Assembly (NCBI GenBank): GCA_017618435.1
Contig: JAFZUH010000067.1
Coordinates: 1-8,411 of the forward strand
Direction of reading: 5' to 3'
DNA length: 8,411 nt
DNA from: Bacteroidales bacterium
GTDB taxonomy: Bacteria > Bacteroidota > Bacteroidia > Bacteroidales > WCHB1-69
Shown here: positions 1-7,700 of the stretch, piece after piece
How the letters are laid out: every line of letters begins with the position of its first letter
Numbering within the stretch: the first letter of the stretch is position 1
Translations under genes and position numbers: made by a program
Notes under the pieces: model-generated
The model's database searches: none
What the model was told of the DNA's origin: nothing
What the model saw: only the letters and a program-made list of their open reading frames with translations

Positions 1-267
1 GAGAGAATCAATCAAGCAGTTACGTTTTTTGATGGCAAAAAACACCCTGTTTTTGCAGCGAACCGCAGTTTCAGCAAAATCCATATTGCCAATTTGTTCT
101 TTTCCGTACTTCACTCCAAACCCTTTCTTCCGTTGTTTTTCCTACTGCTTTCTTTACTGCTATCATTCAGACAGCCAAGAACTTTTTAAGGTTACAAATA
201 TAATCATTTTTTTCTTATCCTGATGATTTATATCAAATTATTTTTCTCATATAGATTCCGAGAAACA
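1..267. other. Unassigned left-edge segment
   Basis: No gene can be named here. Two readings compete. On the plus strand one frame is open from base 1 to a TAA at 187-189, so it could be the last 62 residues of a gene converging on glyA; its C-terminus is very hydrophobic, with PFLPLFFLLLSLLLSF near the end. On the minus strand a perfect TAnnTTTG box (195-202) is followed by a 31-codon ORF (ATG at 166, stop at 71-73). In another minus frame, an ORF starting at GTG 114 or ATG 84 stays open to the window edge. Bases 1-190 look less AT-rich than the flank at 190-267, which suggests they are coding or encode a structured RNA. None of the peptides is recognisable. Confidence 0.3.
195..202 (-). promoter_or_regulatory. 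Possible Bacteroidota -7 box reading toward the left edge
   Basis: Read on the minus strand this is TATATTTG, an exact match to the Bacteroidota -7 consensus TAnnTTTG. It lies in AT-rich DNA just beyond the glyA terminator. A transcript would start near base 189 and run left out of the window. I see no convincing -33 TTTG at the usual 19-21 base spacing, and an 8-base degenerate box can occur by chance in AT-rich sequence, so support is limited. Confidence 0.35.
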
Positions 268-297
268 AAAAGAGGAACCCTTAAGGACTCCTCTTTT
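268..297 (-). terminator. Intrinsic terminator of glyA, possibly bidirectional
   Basis: AAAAGAGGA (268-276) pairs with TCCTCTTTT (289-297) in a 9-bp stem. Inside it is a short CC/GG pairing capped by TTAA, separated from the main stem by mismatches. On the minus strand the stem lies 26 bases past the glyA stop and its 3' arm runs into TTTTTG, as expected of a Rho-independent terminator. The plus strand also has a T-rich tail after the stem, so the element could end transcription from both sides if a plus-strand gene ends near 189. Confidence 0.8.
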
Positions 298-322
298 ATT
301 TATTATCCTATAAAACACTACA

Positions 323-1603
323 TTACCATGCAAATAAAGGACGGTTGCCCATCATTTCATTCACTTTCTTTCTGGTGTTTTCAATTAATGTTTCATTTTC
401 CACATCGGACAAAATAGCGTCTATCATGCCCACAATTTCAGGCATAGCATCTTCTTTCAACCCACGAGTGGTAATAGCAGGTGTTCCGACACGGATACCT
501 GAAGTTTGGAATGGGCTGCGGGAATCAAAAGGCACCATGTTTTTGTTGATAGTAATATCAGCACGTACCAAAGTATTCTCGGCAACCTTACCTGTCAAAT
601 CAGGGAATTTAGGACGAAGGTCTATCAACATCAAGTGATTGTCCGTACCGTCAGAGATAACTTTGTATCCTCTTTTTACAAATTCAGCAGCCATAGTGGA
701 AGCATTTATTCTCACCTGTTTGATATATTCTTTATAAGCAGGAGTCAAGGCTTCACCAAAGGCTACTGCTTTAGCGGCAATAACGTGTTCAAGAGGACCA
801 CCTTGAATACCGGGGAATACGGCACTATCCAACAAAGCGGACATTTTTTTGATTTCTCCCTTAGGTGTTTTTTTGCCCCATGGATTGTCAAAATCTTCAC
901 CCATCATAATCATACCGCCACGAGGTCCACGCAAAGTTTTGTGTGTGGTAGTTGTAACTATATGACAATATTTTACGGCGTTATTCAATTCACCAACGGC
1001 AATCAAACCGGCGGGGTGGGAAATATCGGCCAAAAGAATAGCCCCTATTTCATCAGCGATTTTACGCATTCTTACCCAATCCCATTCTCTGGAATAAGCA
1101 GAAGCACCACCGATAATCAATCTTGGTTTTTCCCTTTTTGCCACTTCTTCCATCATATCATAGTCAATGGTACCGGTTTCTTCTTTTACACCGTAAGCCA
1201 CCTGACGATAATAGGTTCCGGAAATGTTTACAGGAGAACCGTGAGAAAGGTGTCCGCCATGATTAAGGTCTAAACCCATAAAAGTATCACCGGGTTGCAA
1301 ACAAGCAAAAAACACAGCCATGTTTGCCTGAGCACCGCTATGGGGTTGAACATTAGCCCAACAAGCCCCGAACAATTGTTTTGCTCTATCAATAGCAATT
1401 TGTTCACTTTGGTCAACAATCTGACAACCGCCATAATAACGTTTTCCCGGATAACCTTCAGCATATTTGTTGGTCATCACACTGCCCATGGCTTCCATTA
1501 CTTGCGGACTAACAAAATTTTCTGATGCAATCAATTCAATACCATGAGTTTGACGTGCTCTTTCTTTTTCGATAAGTTCAAAAATCTGTGTATCTCTTTC
1601 CAT
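323..1603 (-). CDS. glyA: Serine hydroxymethyltransferase
   Basis: This PLP enzyme interconverts serine plus tetrahydrofolate with glycine plus 5,10-methylene-tetrahydrofolate in the cytoplasm. It is the main source of one-carbon units for purine, thymidylate and methionine synthesis. The 426-residue protein is full length for the bacterial family. The PLP-binding lysine is K222 in TTTTHKTLRGPRGG (residues 217-230). D193 and H196 in DISHPAGL match the cofactor-contacting Asp and His of the fold-type I active site, and R371 in SGIRVGTPA is the expected carboxylate-binding arginine. The N-terminal ELIASENF (23-30) and KYAEGYPGKRYYGG (46-59) are also diagnostic. The ATG at 1603 gives the usual family N-terminus and lies 46 bases after a -7 box. 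It appears to be a single-gene transcript, with its own promoter and terminator. Nothing is truncated or unusual. Confidence 0.98.
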   Translation of the reverse strand: MERDTQIFELIEKERARQTHGIELIASENFVSPQVMEAMGSVMTNKYAEGYPGKRYYGGCQIVDQSEQIAIDRAKQLFGACWANVQPHSGAQANMAVFFACLQPGDTFMGLDLNHGGHLSHGSPVNISGTYYRQVAYGVKEETGTIDYDMMEEVAKREKPRLIIGGASAYSREWDWVRMRKIADEIGAILLADISHPAGLIAVGELNNAVKYCHIVTTTTHKTLRGPRGGMIMMGEDFDNPWGKKTPKGEIKKMSALLDSAVFPGIQGGPLEHVIAAKAVAFGEALTPAYKEYIKQVRINASTMAAEFVKRGYKVISDGTDNHLMLIDLRPKFPDLTGKVAENTLVRADITINKNMVPFDSRSPFQTSGIRVGTPAITTRGLKEDAMPEIVGMIDAILSDVENETLIENTRKKVNEMMGNRPLFAW

Positions 1604-1649
1604 TTTTAGAAATTTTTATTTAGAATAGAATAATTTTATACTTTTTTTG

Positions 1650-1657
1650 CAAAGATA
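1650..1657 (-). promoter_or_regulatory. glyA promoter, -7 box
   Basis: On the minus strand this reads TATCTTTG, matching the Bacteroidota -7 element TAnnTTTG exactly. It lies 46 bases before the glyA ATG, so the transcript would have a leader of about 40 bases. That is too short for a folate, glycine or PLP riboswitch, and none is seen. TTG/TTTG sequences occur upstream on the same strand (1670-1672 and 1688-1691), but their spacings of about 12 and 30 bases do not fit a standard -33 box, so only the -7 box is called. Confidence 0.65.
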
Positions 1658-1715
1658 GCACAAAAAAATCAATTAATACTTAAAAAGCAAATATCTCATT
1701 AAAAAATTTTTAACC

Positions 1716-1745
1716 AAAAAAAGGGTTGTCAGTAAAAGACAACCC
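1716..1745 (-). terminator. Intrinsic terminator of the 2-oxoacid oxidoreductase operon
   Basis: GGGTTGTC (1723-1730) and GACAACCC (1738-1745) form a perfect 8-bp stem around a 7-base loop. On the minus strand the stem is followed at once by seven T residues (plus-strand A run at 1716-1722). It begins 30 bases past the gamma-subunit stop. The plus-strand side has no T tract, so it acts in one direction and isolates glyA from the operon upstream of it. Confidence 0.93.
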
Positions 1746-1775
1746 AGTCATGAAAATAAGATTTTTATACCCTTC

Positions 1776-2327
1776 TTACAAAGTATGATATGGTTTTACG
1801 ATTTCCATACCAATTTTTATCGCTCTTTCGTTTTCCGGAATAAGTTTGTGATGACGTTCCGGCAATGATTTTTGCAAACCTTTGTGAATAAATTCATCAG
1901 TAACAATAGGTTTGTATTTCAAAAATCCGCCAAGAACAATCATATTGAACAATTTAGCGATACCGATTTCAGCAGCCTTGTCTGTTGCTGCAATTTGATA
2001 AATATTAATGTCTTTTCTAGTCGGGTGATGGGTAATACCATTGGGGTCATACAAAAGCATACCTCCCGGTTTTACGGCATTTTCAAATTTATCCAAAGAT
2101 TGTTGGTTCAAGATGATAGCGGTATCGAATTGGTTAATAATAGGAGAACTGATACGTTCATCGCTGATAATTACCGATACATTGGCAGTACCACCACGCA
2201 TTTCTGGGCCATAAGAAGGCATCCAACTTACTTCTTTATCTTGCATTACACCAGAATAAGCAAGAATTTTACCCATAGAAAGTACACCTTGTCCACCAAA
2301 GCCTGCTATGATTATTTCTTCTGTCAT
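1776..2327 (-). CDS. 2-oxoacid:ferredoxin oxidoreductase, gamma subunit
   Basis: This is the gamma subunit (KorC/VorC/PorG type) of a thiamine-diphosphate 2-oxoacid:ferredoxin oxidoreductase. In the family this domain binds CoA and helps transfer the acyl group. The 183-residue protein matches the usual size of a stand-alone gamma chain. It opens with the nucleotide-binding loop GFGGQGV (9-15) and carries SYGPEMRGG (38-46), the most conserved family motif. KPGGMLLYD (86-94) and NMIVLGG (128-134) follow. It is the last gene of the operon, 16 bases after beta and just before a strong terminator. A separate gamma chain means the enzyme is the four-subunit type, not the fused gamma-alpha type. 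The symbol is left blank because the substrate, and hence kor or vor, is not settled. Confidence 0.95.
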   Translation of the reverse strand: MTEEIIIAGFGGQGVLSMGKILAYSGVMQDKEVSWMPSYGPEMRGGTANVSVIISDERISSPIINQFDTAIILNQQSLDKFENAVKPGGMLLYDPNGITHHPTRKDINIYQIAATDKAAEIGIAKLFNMIVLGGFLKYKPIVTDEFIHKGLQKSLPERHHKLIPENERAIKIGMEIVKPYHTL

Positions 2328-2343
2328 GATTTTACAATTTAAA

Positions 2344-3174
2344 TTATTTATTAACTACAGTTAAAGGATGATCTACTACTATACGATTGATATCCACATT
2401 TTCCACAATTTGTCCATTTACTTTGATATCACCGATAGGATAGTTAGGGAACATATTTTCCTCCATCCATTGATTTGCTTGTACAGGAGTCATTTTCCAA
2501 CCAGAATTGCAAGAAGACACTATTTCCACGAAAGAAAGCCCTTTTTGTAATTTTTGGTTTTCAAAAGCCTGCTTAACTGCTGCTTTAGCCTTGCGAACAG
2601 CCGCCGGAGTATGTACACTTTGACGAGTAACATAATATGTACCCGGCAAAGTTGCCAACAACTCAGTTATACGCAAAGGATAACCGTTGAGAGCCACATT
2701 ACGTCCGTAAGGAGTGGTAGCCGATTTCATACCCACCAATGTGGTAGGAGCCATTTGACCACCAGTCATACCATAAATACCGTTGTTCACAAAAATCATA
2801 GTGATATTTTCACCACGATTGCAAGCGTGTATGGTTTCAGCCGTACCGATAGCAGCCAAGTCACCATCACCTTGATAGGTGAAAACAAAGCAATCCGGAT
2901 TCAAACGTTTTGCTGCAGTTGCCAAAGCAGGAGCACGTCCGTGTGCTGCTTCTTGGAAATCCACATCAAAATAATTATATGCCAATACGGAGCAGCCAAC
3001 AGGTGCCACACCTATGGTTTTATCTTGAATGCCAAGTTCGTCTATCACTTCGGCAACAATACGATGTGCTGTACCGTGACCGCAACCGGGGCAATAATGC
3101 ATAATAGCATCTGTCAGCACTTTTGTTTTGGTATAAACCAAATTTTCGGGTTTTACTATATCTAAATTTGCCAT
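2344..3174 (-). CDS. 2-oxoacid:ferredoxin oxidoreductase, beta (ThDP-binding) subunit
   Basis: This is the beta subunit (KorB type), which binds thiamine diphosphate and the catalytic-domain [4Fe-4S] cluster. The ThDP motif runs from QGDGDLAAIG (101-110) to VNN (129-131), the standard GDG...NN spacing. C28 and C31 in YCPGCGHG, C61 in APVGCS and C222 in SSCNSGW match the four cluster-ligating cysteines of the family. YGMTGGQMAPTT (134-145) is typical of the KorB/VorB-type branch. The 276-residue length is normal. The gene starts 9 bases after alpha and ends 16 bases before gamma, as expected of a translationally linked operon. Family membership is certain. The acid oxidised or formed (2-oxoisovalerate, 2-oxoglutarate or a related acid) cannot be read from this chain. 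Confidence 0.96.
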   Translation of the reverse strand: MANLDIVKPENLVYTKTKVLTDAIMHYCPGCGHGTAHRIVAEVIDELGIQDKTIGVAPVGCSVLAYNYFDVDFQEAAHGRAPALATAAKRLNPDCFVFTYQGDGDLAAIGTAETIHACNRGENITMIFVNNGIYGMTGGQMAPTTLVGMKSATTPYGRNVALNGYPLRITELLATLPGTYYVTRQSVHTPAAVRKAKAAVKQAFENQKLQKGLSFVEIVSSCNSGWKMTPVQANQWMEENMFPNYPIGDIKVNGQIVENVDINRIVVDHPLTVVNK

Positions 3175-3183
3175 GATGTCTCC

Positions 3184-4266
3184 TTATTTTATAATTTTAG
3201 TTTCTAATGCTTCCAATACTTCTGTAGGAGTAGGGATAATTCCACCAAAACGACCGAAATGTTCTACCGGCAACTTGCATTCTGTAGCCAATTTTACATC
3301 TTGTATCATTTGACCTGCACTCATCTCTACGGTTAAAATACCCTTTACTTTTTGAGCAACGGCTTTTAACTGTTGTGTAGGGAACGGGAATAAGGTAATC
3401 AAACGGAACAAACCTACTTTAATACCTTTTTCGCGAGCCATTTGCATTGCTTTCATGGAAATACGAGCCGAAGAACCGTATGCTACGATAATATAATCGG
3501 CATCTTCGCAATTAAGTGTTTCATAACGCACTTCTTTTGCTTCCATTTCTCTGTATTTGGCTTGCAATTTATGATTGAACACTTCTTGTTTTGCAGAATC
3601 CAACTCCAAAGAGGTGATGATATTGTGCCCGCGTGTAGCCGGTTTTCCCCAAGTACCCCAAGGAGCATTTTTTCTGCGTTCTTCTTCAGTCCAACGAGGC
3701 ATATAGTCGCGAGTGTATAATTTTTCCATACATTGACCTATTGCACCGTCTGAAAGAATTAACACCGGATTGCGATATTTAAATGCAATATCCCATGCAT
3801 CAAAAACGAAATCGTACATTTCCTGAACCGATGCCGGAGCCAAAGTATATAATTGATAATCACCATGACCGCCACCTTTTACCGATTGGAAATAATCGGA
3901 TTGGGAAGGTTGAATGGTACCCAAGCCGGGACCTCCACGCATAACATTCACTATCAAACACGGTATTTCTGCACCGGCCAAATAAGTCAAACCTTCTTGC
4001 ATTAAACTAATACCGGGAGAAGATGATGATGTTGCAACTTTTTTACCTGTTGCCGCTCCTCCATATACCATATTAATGGAAGCCATTTCACTTTCTGCCT
4101 GAAGCACCGTCATTCCGGTTGTTTCCCAAGGTTTTTCGGCCATTAACGTTTCCATCACTTCTGATTGCGGGGTAATAGGATAACCGAAATAACCATCCGT
4201 ACCGCTGGCAATCATTGCATGGGCAATTGCTTCATTACCCTTCATTAACTTTAATTCTTTTGCCAT
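3184..4266 (-). CDS. vorB: 2-oxoacid:ferredoxin oxidoreductase, alpha subunit (VorB-like)
   Basis: This is the alpha subunit, contributing the pyrimidine-binding domain for thiamine diphosphate and much of the substrate pocket. The signature YPITPQSE (29-36) is the family's substrate-recognition motif. QAESEMASI (56-64) carries the conserved acidic residues, TSSSSPGISLMQEGL (79-93) the conserved serine-rich loop, and MRGGPGLGT (109-117) follows. The C-terminal domain has RLITLFPFP (288-296), VEMSAGQM (313-320) and GRFGGIIPTPTEV (338-350). At 360 residues with no fused gamma domain, it matches proteins annotated as 3-methyl-2-oxobutanoate dehydrogenase subunit VorB or as KorA. The VorB name is a family-level label: the motifs are shared by branched-chain and 2-oxoglutarate enzymes. 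The start is 23 bases after the ferredoxin-like gene, with no obvious Shine-Dalgarno sequence. Confidence 0.95.
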   Translation of the reverse strand: MAKELKLMKGNEAIAHAMIASGTDGYFGYPITPQSEVMETLMAEKPWETTGMTVLQAESEMASINMVYGGAATGKKVATSSSSPGISLMQEGLTYLAGAEIPCLIVNVMRGGPGLGTIQPSQSDYFQSVKGGGHGDYQLYTLAPASVQEMYDFVFDAWDIAFKYRNPVLILSDGAIGQCMEKLYTRDYMPRWTEEERRKNAPWGTWGKPATRGHNIITSLELDSAKQEVFNHKLQAKYREMEAKEVRYETLNCEDADYIIVAYGSSARISMKAMQMAREKGIKVGLFRLITLFPFPTQQLKAVAQKVKGILTVEMSAGQMIQDVKLATECKLPVEHFGRFGGIIPTPTEVLEALETKIIK

Positions 4267-4289
4267 TTTATGTAACTGTTTTACTGTTA

Positions 4290-4502
4290 TTACTTTTCTC
4301 TATAGACAGATATTACTCCGTCCGGACATATTAATGCACAATTTGCACAACCTACACATGCATCACTTTGCATTTCAAGGTAATTATAACCTTTTCCATT
4401 TACTTTTTTGGATAAACTGATAACGTTAAGTTTACACGCAGTAATACAAACGCCACAGCCTTTACATCTTTCTGTGTCAATTACTAATGTTCCTCTTGCC
4501 AT
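4290..4502 (-). CDS. 2-oxoacid:ferredoxin oxidoreductase, delta subunit (2x[4Fe-4S] ferredoxin-like)
   Basis: This small 70-residue protein has two complete CxxCxxCxxxC clusters. The first is C13, C16, C19, C23 and the second C49, C52, C55, C59, with the second followed by the usual proline (CPDGVI). The first lacks that proline (CKLNVI), which is common in delta subunits. It is the electron-transfer delta chain (KorD/VorD type), carrying electrons from the cluster in beta to free ferredoxin. Being first in an operon immediately before alpha, beta and gamma supports this role over that of an independent ferredoxin. The ATG at 4502 gives the typical short N-terminus before the first cluster. 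Confidence 0.95.
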   Translation of the reverse strand: MARGTLVIDTERCKGCGVCITACKLNVISLSKKVNGKGYNYLEMQSDACVGCANCALICPDGVISVYREK

Positions 4503-4790
4503 TATTATCTGATTTTTAGTTTATTATATTATATTTTATATCTTCTCTATGAGATTACGAAATTAGCATTTTTTTCAATATCACTATTTTTTTTTTTATT
4601 TTTTTCAAAAAAATAGAATCATTCCAAATTTTCTCCGAGTAAAAAACAAAAAAATTTCTGTTGGGGGATATTTTTTCTTTATAATGGTTCCTATTTATTA
4701 AAAATATAATGTTGAAAAATATTATTTTTTTTTCATTAAAGGACAATGTTGTTTTTTACCTTTGTAAGAATTTTATTGATTTATTTTCAA
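4503..4790. other. AT-rich divergent intergenic region
   Basis: This 288-base stretch separates the minus-strand oxidoreductase operon from the plus-strand TPR gene and should hold both promoters. It is overwhelmingly A and T. A T11 run (4587-4597), a T7 run (4599-4605) and an A7 run (4607-4613) are adjacent, and CTATTTTTTT (4584-4593) is the reverse complement of AAAAAAATAG (4607-4616). The plus-strand promoter is clear (box at 4757-4764). For the operon, the best minus-strand candidates each miss the -7 consensus by one base: TAATTTCG at 4558-4565 and AAAATTTG at 4625-4632. Neither has a well-spaced -33 box, so I do not choose between them. No RNA gene or riboswitch fold is apparent. Confidence 0.6.
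4757..4764 (+). promoter_or_regulatory. Promoter -7 box of the TPR-barrel operon
   Basis: TACCTTTG is an exact match to the Bacteroidota -7 element TAnnTTTG. Transcription would start near base 4770, about 20 bases before the ATG at 4791. The box lies inside the longest reading frame of the next gene, 11 bases after the first possible ATG at 4746, so a transcript from here could not use that ATG. The -33 region shows only a T-run (through 4733), not a clean TTTG, which is common for promoters of this group. Confidence 0.65.
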
Positions 4791-7700
4791 ATGAGCATGA
4801 TACCTATTGAAAAACAAATTAAATTTTTAACAATCAGCATTTTATTGTTAAAATTCACGCTTGGGTTATCTCAACAAACCCAAAAATACCACAGTCCGGA
4901 ACATGAGTTTTTACGGGCAAAAGAAATGTTTCAAATGGAACAATACGAGTCTTCAAAAAGTTTGTTCAAAAGCGTTTATGACCAAATTGACAAAAAATTT
5001 GACCCGAAAAAACAAGAAGCCTTGTATTATCAGACACTTTGTGCCTCCATTCTTTGTCATGACGATGCGGAACAATTGGCATATTTTTTCGCTTCGGAAT
5101 ATCCGCAATATATGAACATCAAACGCATTTGGTTTCATTTGGGCGAATATTTATTTATGTCGAAACAATACAAAAAGGCGTTGAATGAATTTCAAAAAGT
5201 TGATGAACGCATTTTAACGCCCGAAGAACAAATTGCCTACAAATTCAAACTCGGATATTGCTATTTTTCAGAAAATCAATATGAACAAGCCAAACCCTTG
5301 TTGGCAGAGGTAATGCAAACGGAAAATATCTATCAAAACAAAGCCACTTTTTACTATTCCCACATTCTTTATACAGAACACAGTTACAATGCGGCCTTGG
5401 TCGGTTTTGAAAAACTAAAAAATGCAGAAACATATTCCGCCATTGTTCCCTATTATATTGCCCATATCTATTTTGCCATTGGCAGATATGAAGATATTAT
5501 TGCCCAAAAAGATATGCTCATTGCCAAAAGCACCGCCAAACGGTTGCCTGAAATAAATGGTATTGTTGCCCAATCTTATTACCAACTGCGGGATTTTGAA
5601 TCGGCTATTCCGTATTTTGAAAATTATATCAAAAGCAACAAAAACCCAATAAACGATGAAATCTATTATATGTTGGGCTATTGCTACTACCATTCCCACC
5701 AGTATGACAACGCAATAGAACAACTGACACGTTCCATCAGACAAAACGACAGTCTCAACCAGTATGCCTATTTTACCTTGGCCGATTGTTATCTTCAAAC
5801 ACAACAAAAGGAATTTGCCTCACGTTCGTTTTTGTCAGCACACGAAAACGGCAACAACAAACTTATTGCCGAAGAAGCCCTGTACAATTATGCCAAACTA
5901 CAATATGAACTTTCTTCCAATCCTTTTGTAGGTGCTATCAGTGCTTTTGAAAAATATTTGAACGATTACCCTAACTCCAACCGCAAAAACGAAGCAGAAC
6001 AATTTTTATCAACCATATATCTAACAACCAAAAACTATAAAGCCGCATTGGCATCGTTGGAAAAAATTAAGAACAAAAGCACAACTCTGTTAAAAGCCTA
6101 CCAACGTGTGGCTTATTTCAGAGGCTTGGAAATGTTTAACAACAATAATTTTGCCGAAGCAAAAAAATATTTGGACATTGCCATCAATAACAACTACGAT
6201 GAACAAATATATGCCCAATCCTTATTTTGGACAGCAGAAATTGCTTATCAAAACAAAAATTACGAACAAAGTGTTCATACCTACAATTTATTTCACAATG
6301 TATCGGCAGCAAAAAATGTAGAAGAATACCCAATGAGTTTTTACAATGCCGGATATGCTGATTTTAAACTTAAACGCTATAAATCAGCATTATCAAAATT
6401 TTGTCAATTTGAAAATCTGCAACAAAATATCACGGACAAAAAAATTATCGCCGATGCCTACAACCGCATTGGAGACTGCTATTTTATGCAATCAAACTTA
6501 GAACAAGCCAAAGCCTATTATAACAAAACCATCAATTTGAACACTTATGATGTTGATTATGCGTTGTTCCAAAAAGCACAATCGGAAGGCGGATTGCGGC
6601 AATACAACGAAAAAACACAAACAATGAATCAATTGACCCAACAATATCCGCAATCTTCATACGTTGGCGATGCCGAATACGAAATTGCCAACACTTATCT
6701 TACTACCAATAGAAACACAGAAGCCCTAAACGCTTATGCCAATTTCGTTCAAAAACACCCCAAACATCCGCTTGTAAAAGAAGCCTATTTGAAAATGGGT
6801 TCCATTTATTATAATACCGAACAAGATGATGAAGCCTTGAAAATATACAAAACACTTGTGGAAAAATATCCCAACACCGATGAGGCTTCCAGAGCACTCA
6901 AAAGTATAGAAAACATTTATATCGCCTCTGGAAACGTTGATGATTTCTTTGCCTACGTAAAACAAGTTTCTTCCGAAAAAATAACCGTCTCATACCAAGA
7001 CTCCATTACTTATAATGTTGCCTCTGAAAAATATTTCAACAAAAATTATATTGAAGCGGAAAAAGGTTTTACAAAATATCTTGAAAAATTCCCCAATGGT
7101 GTCTTTAGCGAAAAAGCACATTTTTACAAAGGCGAATGTGCCATGAGAAGAAACGATTTTGCCCAAGCATTGCCCGCATACGAATATGTTATTGCCAATG
7201 GAAAGGACGATGAACTGGTTCAAACATCTTTGTACAAAGCCGCATTTATACTATGTCAGGACAGCAATTTCAGCAAAGCCCAAACCTATTACAATACATT
7301 ATTGTCAAAAACGGTGTTGCCATCTTATAAATTAAACTCAATTATGGGACTGACCAAATGTGCGTTTTTTGAAAAGGATTATCCCAAAACCATTGAATAC
7401 GGTCAAATGCTGATAGCCGATGACAAAACAGAAACTTCGCAAAGACAAGAAGCCAGATTGTTGGTTGCCCGCAGTGCTATGATGTCAGACAATTTTGCTT
7501 TGGCCAAACAACAATACAGCATTTTGTCCCAAGAAAACAAATCAGAAGCGGTTTCAGAAGCCTTGTACCAATTGGCGTTTATAGAATACAAAGGCGGAGA
7601 TTTGGACAAAGCCGAAAAACAAATTTTCAACATGTTAGTCAATATCACTGACGATTACTGGTTGGCAAAATCCTATATTTTGCTCGGCGATATTTATTTG

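Noticed and set aside
506..1273. 255-codon plus-strand open frame opposite glyA
   Set aside because: It lies wholly antisense to a certain gene, resembles no family, and is rich in residues expected from reading a conserved gene backwards.
1604..1650. Riboswitch or leader control of glyA
   Set aside because: The predicted leader is only about 40 bases of A/T-rich sequence with no stable fold.
4661..4685. TTGGGG followed by TATAAT, resembling an E. coli-type promoter
   Set aside because: The spacing is only 13 bases, and Bacteroidota primary sigma factors do not use this pattern. The TACCTTTG box nearer the gene is a better fit.
4555..4746. 63-codon minus-strand frame in the divergent spacer
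   Set aside because: The peptide is almost entirely Ile, Phe, Lys and Asn, as random AT-rich DNA would give. It overlaps the promoter region and has no family features.
5415..5807. 130-codon minus-strand open frame within the TPR gene
   Set aside because: It is antisense to a long, clearly coding TPR array, has no promoter box or recognisable sequence, and its composition is the complement of the repeats.
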